DNA of 64,000 nt from an uncultured Lachnospiraceae bacterium (GCA_910586555.1 CAJUJY010000013.1:8687-72686); one strand, 5' to 3'; numbered from the stretch's first letter, positions 10,629 through 20,636 are shown. Made by a program: numbers and translations. The notes: generated from the sequence alone by a model not told the origin.

Positions 10629-10657
10629 AGTATAACATATCTGTATCAAATTGTGAA
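10629..10657 (-). promoter_or_regulatory. Candidate promoter of glgC-glgD
   Basis: Minus strand: TTCACA (10657-10652), 17-bp spacer, TATACT (10634-10629), about 115 nt before the glgC start. The 400-bp gap between glgC and murC holds this and the divergent murC promoter; nothing else is recognised there. Confidence 0.55.
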
Positions 10658-10840
10658 TAAATTTTACTAAATTTTTAAAAATTTTTTAACATTTTTATGC
10701 AACTCGACTAAAATATGGAATTAAAGCCCAGTTTTCACAATATGATGCCATAAAAACCATATTTTTTGTAAATACAAATCCTTTACATATAAGCCTGCCC
10801 TCTACTATAATATATAGTAAATATTATTTACAATTTTGAA

Positions 10841-10868
10841 TTGTATTTTCTATAACATTGGCTATAAT
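10841..10868 (+). promoter_or_regulatory. Candidate promoter of murC
   Basis: TTGTAT (10841-10846), 16-bp spacer, TATAAT (10863-10868), 44 bp before the murC ATG. It sits just downstream of a short AT palindrome around TACTATAATATATAGTA. Confidence 0.6.
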
Positions 10869-10912
10869 TATATAGTAACAAACAAAAATAAAGCAGATAG
10901 GACGGTGGCAAT

Positions 10913-12295
10913 ATGTACCAGATTGATTTAAAAAATCCATGCAAAGCATACTTTATAGGTATAGGTGGTATAAGCATGAGTGGCTTTGCAGAACTTCTCC
11001 ACGAAAATGGATTTGATGTATATGGCTCTGACATTAAAGAAAGTAAAATAACAAAGCATCTTAGCTCATCAGGTATCCATATAGTATATGGACAAAGCGC
11101 TTCAAATATAACTAGTGATACCAGTTTTGTAGTTTATACTGCTGCAATCCACCCTGATAACCCTGAATTTATAGCAGCTAAAGAACTAGGAATACCAATG
11201 ATGGAACGTGCTGTAATGGCAGGACAGATTATGAAAAATTATAATAACTCCATTGCTGTAGCAGGAACACATGGCAAAACTACTGCTACATCAATGTTGT
11301 CACATATTTATCTTGCCGCCAATAAAAATCCTACCATATCTGTAGGCGGAATTTTAGCTGTAATTAATGGAAATATCCGGATTGGCGGCAGGGAAGACTT
11401 TATTATAGAAGCATGTGAATATACAAACAGCTTTTTAAAATTCCACCCTACAGCGGGAATTATATTAAATATAGAAGCTGACCATCTGGATTTCTTTAAG
11501 GATATTGACGATATACGTTTATCATTCCGGAAATTTGCAGAATTAATTCCAGATAATGGCATACTTGTTATTAACAGTGGAATAGAAAACCTTTCTTATA
11601 TAACAGGCAGCTTAGATTGCAAAGTAGTTACATTTGGAACCAGCAATACAAGTGATTATTCTGCTGCTAATATATCATATGATAAAAATGGGCATGGAAG
11701 TTTTGAAATCGTAAAATCTGGAAAGAATACAAACAGGAATATAAAACTTAGCGTTACAGGCGGGCATAATATAAATAATGCACTGGCAGTTATTGCCATT
11801 GCTGACCACTATGGCATACCAGAAGATGCTATAGCAGAAGGACTTCTGGCATATAAAGGTACAGAAAGACGTTTTGAAGTTAAGGGCTCTTTTAATGGCG
11901 TAACAGTAGTTGATGATTATGCACACCACCCTGCTGAAATAAAGGCTACCTTGCGTGCTGCCAGCAGATACCCCCATAAACATTTATGGTGCGTATTCCA
12001 GCCCCATACATACACAAGGACACGCAGCCTGCTTACAGATTTTGCTAACAGCCTTTCACTCGCTGAAAATGTTATACTTGCCGATATATACGCTGCAAGG
12101 GAAACTGACCCAGGGGATATTTCTTCACAGACACTACAACATGAAATGGAAAAACATGGAAAAGAGGCATACTACTTCCATTCATTTAAGGAAATAGAAG
12201 ATTTCTTATATGGACACTGTACTAGTGGTGACCTTGTATTAACTATGGGTGCCGGAGATGTTGTAAATATTGGGGAAGACCTTCTTAAAAGATAA
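10913..12295 (+). CDS. murC: UDP-N-acetylmuramate--L-alanine ligase
   Basis: MurC adds L-alanine to UDP-MurNAc in the cytoplasm, the first amino-acid step of peptidoglycan synthesis. The 460 residues carry the N-terminal UDP-binding motif YFIGIGGISMSGFAELL, the ATP-binding loop AVAGTHGKTTATSMLSHIY (about residues 115-135), the central ligase signature NIEADHLDFF, and the C-terminal VVDDYAHHPAEIKATLRAA. All key Mur-ligase motifs are intact. The upstream promoter is at 10841-10868. The gene leads a plus-strand run with dnaD-like, dnaC-like and prs. Confidence 0.97.
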   Translation: MYQIDLKNPCKAYFIGIGGISMSGFAELLHENGFDVYGSDIKESKITKHLSSSGIHIVYGQSASNITSDTSFVVYTAAIHPDNPEFIAAKELGIPMMERAVMAGQIMKNYNNSIAVAGTHGKTTATSMLSHIYLAANKNPTISVGGILAVINGNIRIGGREDFIIEACEYTNSFLKFHPTAGIILNIEADHLDFFKDIDDIRLSFRKFAELIPDNGILVINSGIENLSYITGSLDCKVVTFGTSNTSDYSAANISYDKNGHGSFEIVKSGKNTNRNIKLSVTGGHNINNALAVIAIADHYGIPEDAIAEGLLAYKGTERRFEVKGSFNGVTVVDDYAHHPAEIKATLRAASRYPHKHLWCVFQPHTYTRTRSLLTDFANSLSLAENVILADIYAARETDPGDISSQTLQHEMEKHGKEAYYFHSFKEIEDFLYGHCTSGDLVLTMGAGDVVNIGEDLLKR

Positions 12296-12389
12296 ATTAC
12301 CCACATATAACCTAAGCCCTGCTGCCAGGAATATACAAGCCAGGCAGCATGTATTCCTGGAACAGTAAATTCTTACGGAGGAGATTAAT

Positions 12390-13664
12390 ATGGACACTAT
12401 ATTACTATGTTCAGGATACCTGCCTGCAACAACGTATATCCACAATACATTTATTGAAAATTATATGCTGTCTGCCAATGGAAGCTATGTAAAAGTATAT
12501 ATTTACCTTTCAAAATGTATCCAGACAGGTGAAAAAGACTTGTCCATTTCCTCACTTGCTGATAAAATGGACAATACAGAGAAAGATATTTTAAGGGCAC
12601 TTAATTACTGGGAGAAAAACCACCTTATACGTCTGGCCAAAGACCCAGGTACCGGTGAAATAACAGAAATTGAAATATTAAACCCTGGCAATATGGAGAA
12701 TCTGCCAAAAACAGAAAATAACAGCACAACTGTAAGAAAAACAGTTGCAACAGAAAGTACAGACTGTAAAAAACAGGATAAAACAGATATTTCTGTTAAT
12801 CAAAGCAGCTATAATGATACTTTAGAAACCACTGCCAATAATGAAGCATGTACTAAAGAAACTACTATCACGGAAACAGCCTGTGTCCCTGAAAGTACTT
12901 TAAATGCAGTCCCTCCAGGTGATAATGTTTCTTCCAGCAGTACAAAGAATACTAATGCTGTTAATACTGATAATATAGAAAACATTGCTTCACAGACAGA
13001 AAGACTTGCCTGCAATGAAGAATTTCTATGGACAAGCCGTGTAATAGAAAGCTATATAAACAGGCCGCTAAGCCCAGGTGAAATACAACTGGTTTCTTAC
13101 TTGTATGGCAGCCTTGGTTTTTCATCGGAACTGCTTCTTTATCTTTACGAATATTGCATATCGCTTGGCAAAACAAGTGTAAATTATATACAGGCTGTTG
13201 CACTTTCATGGGACGAACAGAATATAAAAAGCCCTGAAGAAGCTAAAAATGCCTCTTCCAGTTATAAAACTACATATACTGCTATAGCCAAAGCATTTGC
13301 CATTAACCGGCCGTTAGTACCAGCCGAAAAACAGTTTGCTGCACGCTGGCTTGATGAATGGCATATGGATCTTTCTGTTGTGCTTGAAGCCTGCAACCGT
13401 ACTATGTTACAAATACAAAAAGCAGATTTTAGATATACAGAAAGTATCGTTAAAAAATGGCATGACAATAATATACACACTATGCAGGATGTAAAAAAAG
13501 CAGATGAAGACTATGCAAATGCCAAAAATAATACAAATAATAAAAAACATCAAAATAATCCTCAGGCCAGACACCAGGAAAAAAACCAGTTTAAAAGATT
13601 TATGCAAAGAGAAACATCACAGGAAGAACTTGATGAACTTGAAAAGAAACTTTTAGCCCATTAA
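12390..13664 (+). CDS. DnaD-domain replication initiation/primosome protein
   Basis: 424 residues. The N-terminal part (about 1-90) looks like the winged-helix DDBH1 domain of DnaB/DnaD proteins (LPATTYIHNTFIENYML; SSLADKMDNTEKDILRALNY). A low-complexity Thr/Asn/Glu linker follows (100-200), then two tandem DnaD C-terminal DDBH2 domains: about 205-295 (WTSRVIESYINRPLSPGE) and about 300-390 (IAKAFAINRPLVPAEK). Each ends with the WDEQNI/WHDNNI signature. DnaD-type proteins remodel origin or primosome DNA and recruit the helicase loader, which fits the adjacent DnaC-like gene. Start chosen after GGAGGAGATTAAT. Confidence 0.85.
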   Translation: MDTILLCSGYLPATTYIHNTFIENYMLSANGSYVKVYIYLSKCIQTGEKDLSISSLADKMDNTEKDILRALNYWEKNHLIRLAKDPGTGEITEIEILNPGNMENLPKTENNSTTVRKTVATESTDCKKQDKTDISVNQSSYNDTLETTANNEACTKETTITETACVPESTLNAVPPGDNVSSSSTKNTNAVNTDNIENIASQTERLACNEEFLWTSRVIESYINRPLSPGEIQLVSYLYGSLGFSSELLLYLYEYCISLGKTSVNYIQAVALSWDEQNIKSPEEAKNASSSYKTTYTAIAKAFAINRPLVPAEKQFAARWLDEWHMDLSVVLEACNRTMLQIQKADFRYTESIVKKWHDNNIHTMQDVKKADEDYANAKNNTNNKKHQNNPQARHQEKNQFKRFMQRETSQEELDELEKKLLAH

Positions 13665-13689
13665 TTTTATATTGTCCAGGAGGCCGGAT

Positions 13690-14697
13690 ATGGGAATTTC
13701 CAATGCACAATACAAGGATATTATGTACCAGTACGACCAGATACGTCTTAAAAACCACCATTTATCAGAAAAAAGATATGCAGAAGTTTATGGGCAGATT
13801 CCTGAAATACAGGTAATACAAGAAGAACTTGTAAAACTTTCAGCAGATTATGCACGTTCACAGCTTACCCAGACAGGAGATACAAAACAGGAAACTTCCA
13901 GGTATTTTAGCAAAAAGAAAGAACTCCAGAGAAAAAAACTTAAGCTTCTAACAGAAAATGGTTACCCGGCAGATTATCTTGCACCTATATATAACTGCAA
14001 ATACTGCAAAGATACAGGATATATAGAGAACAAACCTTGTAGCTGTTTTAAACAGCGTAAAATTACTCTGCTCTATGAAAATTCTAATCTTATGGAAGTC
14101 CTTGAAATTGAAAATTTTAATACATTTTCAGAAAAGTATTATGATGACACAACGGTTGATAAAAACGTTTCACTTACACCACGGCAGAATATTATAAAAT
14201 TAAAAAAAGTCTGCCTTGATTATATAAAGCACTTTGATGACAATTATATTAATTTTATTTTTTATGGAACTACTGGTGTAGGCAAAACCTTTATTACACA
14301 CTGTATAGCCAAAGCACTGCTTGATACATCACACACTGTTATTTACCTGACAGCACTACAGCTATTTGACATACTGGAGAAAACCAAGTTTGGAGGAAAT
14401 AATGACAGCGCGTACAGCGGCCAGATTTCTTACATAATGGACAGCGACCTTCTTATTATAGACGACCTTGGCACAGAATTTGCTAACAGCTTTACATCTT
14501 CCCAGTTATATTATTTTATAGAAGAGAGGCATTTACGCAGAAAATCTGTTATTATCTCTACAAACCTTTCTTTTGGTGAAATGCGTGACAGGTATAGTGA
14601 ACGTATTTTTTCACGCTTTACAGGATACTATACTTTCAAGATGATAGCAGGAGAAGATATACGTACTAAAGTAGCACTTTCTAAACATTCTAAATAA
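13690..14697 (+). CDS. dnaC: DnaC/DnaI-type helicase loader ATPase
   Basis: 335 residues. The N-terminal helical region contains a zinc-ribbon-like cluster (CKYCKDTGYIENKPCSCF). The AAA+ domain has Walker A GTTGVGKTF, Walker B DLLIIDDLGTEF, sensor 1 SVIISTNLSF and an arginine-finger region ERIFSRFTGYY. Such proteins load the replicative helicase onto DNA, probably with the upstream DnaD-like protein, 25 bp away. An in-frame TTG at 13672 overlaps the AGGAGG site; the ATG at 13690, 6 nt after that site, is the start. Confidence 0.88.
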   Translation: MGISNAQYKDIMYQYDQIRLKNHHLSEKRYAEVYGQIPEIQVIQEELVKLSADYARSQLTQTGDTKQETSRYFSKKKELQRKKLKLLTENGYPADYLAPIYNCKYCKDTGYIENKPCSCFKQRKITLLYENSNLMEVLEIENFNTFSEKYYDDTTVDKNVSLTPRQNIIKLKKVCLDYIKHFDDNYINFIFYGTTGVGKTFITHCIAKALLDTSHTVIYLTALQLFDILEKTKFGGNNDSAYSGQISYIMDSDLLIIDDLGTEFANSFTSSQLYYFIEERHLRRKSVIISTNLSFGEMRDRYSERIFSRFTGYYTFKMIAGEDIRTKVALSKHSK

Positions 14698-14719
14698 TAC
14701 ATTATGGAGGACATTTATT

Positions 14720-15892
14720 ATGAAACGACATGACAAACTTGCAGAAACAATACCATATGGCTCTCTTGGTATCCTTGCACTTGAAAGCAGCCTGGACATG
14801 GGCAAAAAGGTCAATGGATATATTACAGGCTGGAGGGCCAAAAGGGCTAAACGCCATGCTGCCGCATCAAGCTTTGCAGGTTATAACAAGGAGTCATTTA
14901 TAATTGACTGTGCCTGCCCACGCTTTGGTTCAGGTGAGGCAAAAGGAATTATCCGCGAATCTGTCAGGGGTGATGACCTGTATATTCTTGTAGATGTATG
15001 TAATTACAGCCTTACATATACTGTATGCGGCCAGACAAACCATATGTCGCCTGATGACCATTACCAGGACCTTAAACGTATTATAGCTGCTGTAGGAGGC
15101 AAGGCAAGAAGGATTACAGTAATTATGCCATTTCTTTATGAAAGCCGCCAGCACCGCAGAAGTGCAAGGGAATCACTAGATTGTGCACTTGCATTGCAGG
15201 AACTTACACAAATGGGTGTTGAAAGTATTATTACATTTGATGCACATGATCCAAGGGTGCAGAATGCAATACCCCTTAAAAGCTTTGAAACAGTACAGCC
15301 AACATACCAGTTTATAAAAGCGCTGCTTAAAAATGTGCCTGATTTAAAAATTGATACAGAACACCTTATGGTAATAAGCCCTGATGAGGGTGCAATGGGC
15401 CGTGCAGTATATTATGCCAATGTACTTGGAATTGATATAGGCATGTTTTATAAACGCCGTGACTATAGTAAAATAGTTGATGGGCGTAACCCTATTATTG
15501 CACATGAATTTCTTGGTTCAGACCTTAAAGGCAAAGATGTAATAATTATTGATGATATGATTTCTTCTGGTGAAAGCATGATAGATGTTGCAACAGAACT
15601 TAAACAACGCAAAGCAAACCGTATATTTGTTGCTGCAACTTTCGGGCTGTTTACAAATGGCATGGATAAGTTTGATGAGGCATTTGAAAAGGGACTGATT
15701 GATAACGTACTTACAACAAACCTTGTCTACCAGCCTGAAGAAGTACTTTCACGCAGTTATTACATTAATGTGGATATGAGCAAATATGTTGCACTTCTTA
15801 TTGATACTTTAAACCACGACCAGTCAATAAGTGAGCTTTTAAATCCTGCTGAACGTATACATGATGTATTAAAAAAATATGGCAAAATATAA
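14720..15892 (+). CDS. prs: Ribose-phosphate pyrophosphokinase
   Basis: Makes PRPP from ribose 5-phosphate and ATP for nucleotide, His and Trp synthesis. At 390 residues it is longer than the usual 310-320 because of an N-terminal extension (YITGWRAKRAKRHAAASSF). The catalytic regions are present: FLYESRQHRRSARESLDCAL, TFDAHDPRVQNAIP, the flexible loop around MFYKRRDYSKIVDGRNP, and the PRPP-binding loop KDVIIIDDMISSGESMIDVA. The gene lies 22 bp after the helicase loader and is probably co-transcribed with it. Confidence 0.93.
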   Translation: MKRHDKLAETIPYGSLGILALESSLDMGKKVNGYITGWRAKRAKRHAAASSFAGYNKESFIIDCACPRFGSGEAKGIIRESVRGDDLYILVDVCNYSLTYTVCGQTNHMSPDDHYQDLKRIIAAVGGKARRITVIMPFLYESRQHRRSARESLDCALALQELTQMGVESIITFDAHDPRVQNAIPLKSFETVQPTYQFIKALLKNVPDLKIDTEHLMVISPDEGAMGRAVYYANVLGIDIGMFYKRRDYSKIVDGRNPIIAHEFLGSDLKGKDVIIIDDMISSGESMIDVATELKQRKANRIFVAATFGLFTNGMDKFDEAFEKGLIDNVLTTNLVYQPEEVLSRSYYINVDMSKYVALLIDTLNHDQSISELLNPAERIHDVLKKYGKI

Positions 15893-16187
15893 TTTATCTT
15901 TTATTTAGATAGAATTATACAAATTAATAAATCGTTCATATTTAGGACAAAATCCGAACACAATTACAATATATAATGTATTTATATTTATAGATAAGGG
16001 AATAATAGTTATTGCCATAAGTTACCTGGCATATTAAAAAAGCTTACTGACTAATGTTTGAAATAGATTCTTTTTCATTTTTTTCATTTGGCTCCACAGT
16101 AGCTCCCTCTGCTGTGGGGCAACTCCTTTCTTTTTGGTTTCCTATTTATTTTATTAAAGTAAATGTGGCGGCCAATTTTTTATACCT

Positions 16188-16230
16188 AAAAAGGATAGCA
16201 GACAGGAAATACCTGTTTACTATCCTTTTT
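16188..16230. terminator. Bidirectional terminator between prs and ileS
   Basis: AAAAAGGATAG (16188-16198) pairs with CTATCCTTTTT (16220-16230), with an inner ACAGG/CCTGT helix. It serves ileS on the minus strand and prs on the plus strand. The rest of the 450-bp gap contains a weaker CCACAG/CTGTGG hairpin near 16095-16117 and no credible gene. Confidence 0.8.
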
Positions 16231-16342
16231 ACTTTACATATGGAAAACCTGCCTGGTACCAGGCGGATATCTGCAAGCCATATTGCAAGCAGATACGCAC
16301 AACCTTCCCATTAACAAAACAGCCATGTAATTATAACTTGTA

Positions 16343-19300
16343 TTATAATTTTTCAACACCAAGCATTACTTTTTCACCATTTATATTCCACTCTTTTGTA
16401 AATCCTTCTGCCAGTCCATATAAAATCTCATTTGCAAGCACTTCTGGTTTAATTGCATCTTCATTATTCTTTATAATGCCTGTAACCTTATCATTGTTAT
16501 TTACGCTTATGCGTATATGGTCCATAACTTCAAAGCCTGCATCCTTGCGCATTGTCTGTATTTTACTTATAACTTCACGTACAAAACCCTCTTCTATTAA
16601 TTCTGGTGTAAGGTTTGTGTCAAGCACTACTGTAATACCGTGGCCTGTAGCAGAAATATATCCTTCAATCTGTGCTGTTTCTATTAAAAGATCATCTTTA
16701 TTAATTTTTTCCTCATTGCCATCAACAGTAATTATAAGCCCTCCTGTGCTGTTTACTTCTTCCATTGCCTTCTGCCCGTCAAGGCCTGCAAGTATTTCTT
16801 TTACCTGGTTAATATTTTTGCCAAACCTGCGCCCAAGTGTTTTAAGCTGTGGTTTAAAACTGTATGTGGCAAGTGTGCTTACATCATCTGTAAGTATGGC
16901 TTCTTTTACATTAAGTTCTTCTTTTATAATATCAAGATAAAATTCTGAAAGAGAAGCATCTGCTTTTATAAACATTTTGCTTATAGGCTGGCGGTTCTTG
17001 ATATTAGCAGTATTCCTGCATGAACGGCCTGTAACAACTGCTTCAAGCACGGTTTCCATATCTGCTTCAAGTTCCTTATCTATAACATCTTCATCAGCTT
17101 CTGGGAAATCACAAAGATGTATGCTTTCTGGTGCATTTTTATCTATACTGCATACAAGGTTTAAATAAATTTCCTCTGTCATAAATGGAACCATAGGTGC
17201 TGCTGCCTTTGAAATTGTTACAAGTGCTGTATAAAGTGCCATATAAGCATTAATCTTATCCTGCTCCATTCCCTTTGCCCAGAAACGTTCACGGCAGCGC
17301 CTTACATACCAGTTGCTCATTTCATCTGTAAACTTCTGCAAAGCCCTGGCAGTTTCAGGTATACGGTAAGACCCAAGATTTTCATCAGCTTCCTTTATTG
17401 TACTATTAAGGCGTGAAAGCAGCCATTTATCAATAACTGCAAGTTTATCATATTCAAGCTGGTGCTTTGTAGCATCAAAGCCATCTATATTGGCATAAAG
17501 CACAAAGAAAGCATAAGTGTTCCAGAGTGTGCCCATAAACTTGCGCTGCCCTTCCTGTACTGCCTTGCCGTGGAAACGGTTAGGAAGCCAAGGTGCACTG
17601 TTTACATAAAAATACCAGCGTATTGCATCTGCACCATATGTTTCAAGTGCTTCAAACGGGTCAATGGCATTTCCTTTTGTTTTGCTCATTTTCTGCCCGT
17701 TTTCATCCTGTATATGCCCAAGTACAATAACATTTTCATAAGGTGCTTTATTAAATAAAAGCGTTGACTCTGCCATAAGAGAATAAAACCACCCTCTTGT
17801 CTGGTCTACAGCTTCTGAAATAAACTGTGCCGGGAACTGCTGTTCAAATAAATCTTTATTTTCAAATGGGTAATGGTGCTGTGCAAACGGCATTGCCCCT
17901 GAATCAAACCAGCAGTCTATAACTTCTGGCACACGCTTCATAGTCCCTCCACATTCCGGACATTTAAAAGTTACTTCATCTATATAAGGACGGTGCAGTT
18001 CCCTTTTTTCATCATCAGGATTGCCGCTTCTCTTAGCAAGTTCTGCCCTGCTTCCTATGGCCTCCTGGTGTCCGCAGCCTTCACACTCCCATATATTAAG
18101 TGGTGTGCCCCAGTAACGGTTACGTGAAATCCCCCAGTCCTGTATATTTTCAAGCCAGTTGCCAAAACGCCCTGTACCAATGGAATCTGGAATCCAGTTT
18201 ACTGTATTATTATTGCGCACAAGATCATCTTTAACTTCTGTCATTTTTATAAACCATGATTCACGTGCATAATAAATAAGCGGTGTATCACATCTCCAGC
18301 AATGAGGGTAATCATGTTCAAACTTAGGCGCTGCAAAAAGCTGGCTGCGGCTGTCAAGGTCTTTTAAAACCTCTGGGTCTGCTTTCTTTACAAAAAGCCC
18401 TGCAAATGGTGTTTCCTTAGACATTTCACCCTTTTCATCTACAAACTGCACAAATGGAAGGTTATACTTACGCCCTACATTGGCATCATCTTCGCCAAAT
18501 GCTGGTGCAATATGGACTATTCCTGTACCATCTGTCATTGTAACATATGAGTCACATGTTACAAAAAATCCCTCTTTATGCTGTTTATCCGCCAGTTCCT
18601 TAGCACAGCCATATAAAGGTTCATACTTTTTATATTCAAGATCTTTACCTGTATATGTTTCCAGTACCTCATATGCCTTTTTGCCCTCTTCATCTGCAAG
18701 CCGTGAAAGGACAGTATCTAAAAGCGCCTGTGCCAGATAATAAGTATAACCATCTGCTGCCTTTACCTTACAATAGGTTTCATCTGGGTTTACACAAAGC
18801 CCCACATTAGACGGGAGTGTCCAAGGCGTTGTTGTCCATGCAAGAAAACAGGCATCTTCATCTGCAACTTTAAAACGCACTATTGCAGAACGCTCTTTTA
18901 CAAGTTTATACCCCTGTGCAACTTCCTGGGAAGAAAGTGGTGTCCCACAGCGCGGGCAATATGGCACAATCTTAAATCCCTTATATAAAAGCTTCTTATC
19001 CCAGATTTCTTTTAAAGCCCACCACTCGGACTCAATAAAGTTATCCTCATATGTTACATATGGATTATCCATATCAGCCCAGAAACCAACTGTACCAGAA
19101 AAATCCTCCCACATTCCTTTATATTTCCATACGGATTCCCTGCATTTTTTAATAAAAGGCTCCATTCCATATTCTTCTATCTGGTCTTTGCCATTAAGCC
19201 CAAGAAGCTTCTCAACCTCTAATTCCACTGGAAGCCCATGTGTGTCCCACCCTGCTTTACGTGGCACCATATAGCCTTTCATAGTCTTATAACGTGGTAT

Positions 19301-19501
19301 CATATCCTTAATAACACGTGTAAGTACATGTCCTATATGCGGCTTGCCATTTGCAGTAGGCGGCCCGTCATAAAATGTATAAACAGGACAGCCTTCCCTT
19401 GCCTTCATTGATTTTTCAAAAATTTTCTGGTCACGCCAGAACTTTCCAATACTTTTTTCACGTGCAACAAAGTTTAAGTCAGTTGTAACTTTTTTGTACA
19501 T
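16343..19501 (-). CDS. ileS: Isoleucyl-tRNA synthetase
   Basis: Charges tRNA-Ile and edits Val-tRNA. The 1052 residues from the ATG at 19501 begin MYKKVTTDLNFVAREK. HIGH-type motif GKPHIGHVL and KMSKS motif DENGQKMSKTKGN are intact; the editing domain includes TTTPWTLPSNVG and the residues around VHIAPAFGEDD. The 1050-residue length with a C-terminal anticodon-binding region matches the eukaryote-like IleRS form seen in many Clostridia. In-frame upstream codons lie in the hairpin-rich leader and are excluded. Expression is controlled by the T-box upstream. Confidence 0.97.
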   Translation of the reverse strand: MYKKVTTDLNFVAREKSIGKFWRDQKIFEKSMKAREGCPVYTFYDGPPTANGKPHIGHVLTRVIKDMIPRYKTMKGYMVPRKAGWDTHGLPVELEVEKLLGLNGKDQIEEYGMEPFIKKCRESVWKYKGMWEDFSGTVGFWADMDNPYVTYEDNFIESEWWALKEIWDKKLLYKGFKIVPYCPRCGTPLSSQEVAQGYKLVKERSAIVRFKVADEDACFLAWTTTPWTLPSNVGLCVNPDETYCKVKAADGYTYYLAQALLDTVLSRLADEEGKKAYEVLETYTGKDLEYKKYEPLYGCAKELADKQHKEGFFVTCDSYVTMTDGTGIVHIAPAFGEDDANVGRKYNLPFVQFVDEKGEMSKETPFAGLFVKKADPEVLKDLDSRSQLFAAPKFEHDYPHCWRCDTPLIYYARESWFIKMTEVKDDLVRNNNTVNWIPDSIGTGRFGNWLENIQDWGISRNRYWGTPLNIWECEGCGHQEAIGSRAELAKRSGNPDDEKRELHRPYIDEVTFKCPECGGTMKRVPEVIDCWFDSGAMPFAQHHYPFENKDLFEQQFPAQFISEAVDQTRGWFYSLMAESTLLFNKAPYENVIVLGHIQDENGQKMSKTKGNAIDPFEALETYGADAIRWYFYVNSAPWLPNRFHGKAVQEGQRKFMGTLWNTYAFFVLYANIDGFDATKHQLEYDKLAVIDKWLLSRLNSTIKEADENLGSYRIPETARALQKFTDEMSNWYVRRCRERFWAKGMEQDKINAYMALYTALVTISKAAAPMVPFMTEEIYLNLVCSIDKNAPESIHLCDFPEADEDVIDKELEADMETVLEAVVTGRSCRNTANIKNRQPISKMFIKADASLSEFYLDIIKEELNVKEAILTDDVSTLATYSFKPQLKTLGRRFGKNINQVKEILAGLDGQKAMEEVNSTGGLIITVDGNEEKINKDDLLIETAQIEGYISATGHGITVVLDTNLTPELIEEGFVREVISKIQTMRKDAGFEVMDHIRISVNNNDKVTGIIKNNEDAIKPEVLANEILYGLAEGFTKEWNINGEKVMLGVEKL

Positions 19502-19534
19502 ATTAATACCCATGCCTTTCCAGTACCCGCAGAC

Positions 19535-19610
19535 TTTGGGCCGCAGGCACAAATCCCAAACTCTTGCTTTGCAAGAGTTGTGAAAAAACTTTCGTATATG
19601 GTTTTTTCAC
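19535..19610. repeat. Cluster of three adjacent perfect hairpins in the ileS leader
   Basis: TTTGGG/CCCAAA (19535-19560), CTCTTGC/GCAAGAG with a 3-nt loop (19561-19577), and GTGAAAAAAC/GTTTTTTCAC (19580-19610) lie end to end. They fall between the T-box terminator and the ileS start, in a leader segment of about 240 nt that a T-box does not need. This may be a REP-like or miniature element insertion; the function is unknown. Confidence 0.55.
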
Positions 19611-19744
19611 ACTACTTTCTTCCTTTCCTAAATAATAATTTTACTTCTATCTTTCCAGATACTTATACAGTACCCAGACATACCAGGCTGCATTACATGA
19701 AACACTATTTTCAAATACCTGGCAGGATTAGAACAGGAATGGAA

Positions 19745-20125
19745 TAAAAAAGCTTCCACCCTGCACAAACAGGATGAAAGCCAAAACATTCATAACCACC
19801 TATTCTGCTGTACGTGGATATAACAATTACTGCATACCCAGATACATGACCTGTATAACGGCAGGAACCGGCGGAGTGTACTAACAATAATGCAGAAGTG
19901 CAAGGTTACACAATTACATATATGCTTTCCACAAGCAACTCAGGAGTGATATCCTTTCTTTGTTCTAAAACATAATAAACAGGATATAAATTACCACTGC
20001 CATAAAATATTATGTTTATGCACCTGGTTCACACTATCCCAGGCTCACTTAGGCTTCCCAGAAGAAAGGGTGCTTAAAAAGCTCTCCATCATAGTCTTTG
20101 GATTTTAAATTAAATATAAAATATA
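19745..20125 (-). ncRNA. T-box leader riboswitch for ileS
   Basis: On the minus strand the leader shows stem I features (CCTGG/CCAGG bracketing GATAGTGTGAA) and the segment ATCACTCCTGAG, in which ATC (19950-19948) is a plausible Ile specifier. An antiterminator AGGTGGTTATGAA (19801-19789) has a TGGT bulge able to pair with the tRNA acceptor and can pair with TTTCATCCT. The competing terminator is CTTTCATCCTG/CAGGGTGGAAG followed by TTTTTT (19781-19746). Uncharged tRNA-Ile should favour read-through into ileS. Confidence 0.85.
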
Positions 20126-20131
20126 TGACAT

Positions 20132-20160
20132 ATTTTAGTATGGTTTATAAGCTTTGTCAA
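20132..20160 (-). promoter_or_regulatory. Promoter of the T-box/ileS transcript
   Basis: Minus strand: TTGACA (20160-20155), 17-bp spacer, TAAAAT (20137-20132). A near-consensus promoter placing the start near 20125, at the 5' end of the T-box. Confidence 0.8.
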
Positions 20161-20235
20161 GATAAAATTAAAACAGTTCCTCATTTTTTATCACAATCTT
20201 TAATTTATGTTAAATATTTATATTTATCACAATCC

Positions 20236-20598
20236 TTAATAATCATTCTGTTCAATTTTATTGTAATTAATTTCTTCCATTTGTGCTTTTATTGGTTTTA
20301 AATATTCTTGTACCATTTTTTGTCCGTTTTTAGTTAAATCATCTATATTTGAATTAAGACGTTTTATATCTTCACTTAATTCATTTATAAACTTATCTGC
20401 GGTTTTAATCATATTATGCATCTGGTCTATAACTTCATCTTCCATACGGATTCTTACACGCTCATTATCTGCAAAAGTTTTATTAATTTCCAGTAACTGC
20501 TTTGTAGCTTCAGCCTTACTTTCTTCTTGGAGTTCTTTGTAACGTTTTACTTTTTCAAGCATTAAATTATTTGCCTTTTCCCTTAATTCAATAGACAT
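20236..20598 (-). CDS. Small coiled-coil protein of unknown function, partner of the GTPase gene
   Basis: 120 residues, not recognised as a named family. Almost the whole length is predicted coiled coil, rich in Glu, Lys and Asn (LMLEKVKRYKELQEESKAEA; KFINELSEDIKRLNSNIDDL). There is no signal peptide or membrane segment. It lies 38 bp downstream of the GTPase-like gene on the same strand with only a weak AGGGA ribosome site. Its frame stays open about 24 codons upstream of the ATG, into the 3' end of the GTPase gene, so a former single longer protein or a programmed frameshift is possible. Confidence 0.6.
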   Translation of the reverse strand: MSIELREKANNLMLEKVKRYKELQEESKAEATKQLLEINKTFADNERVRIRMEDEVIDQMHNMIKTADKFINELSEDIKRLNSNIDDLTKNGQKMVQEYLKPIKAQMEEINYNKIEQNDY

Positions 20599-20636
20599 AT
20601 TCCCTATTTCTTTTATACAATCATTAATTGTCCTGC

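Noticed and set aside
16054..16314. 86-codon plus-strand ORF between prs and ileS
   Set aside because: Spans the terminator hairpin and has no ribosome site.
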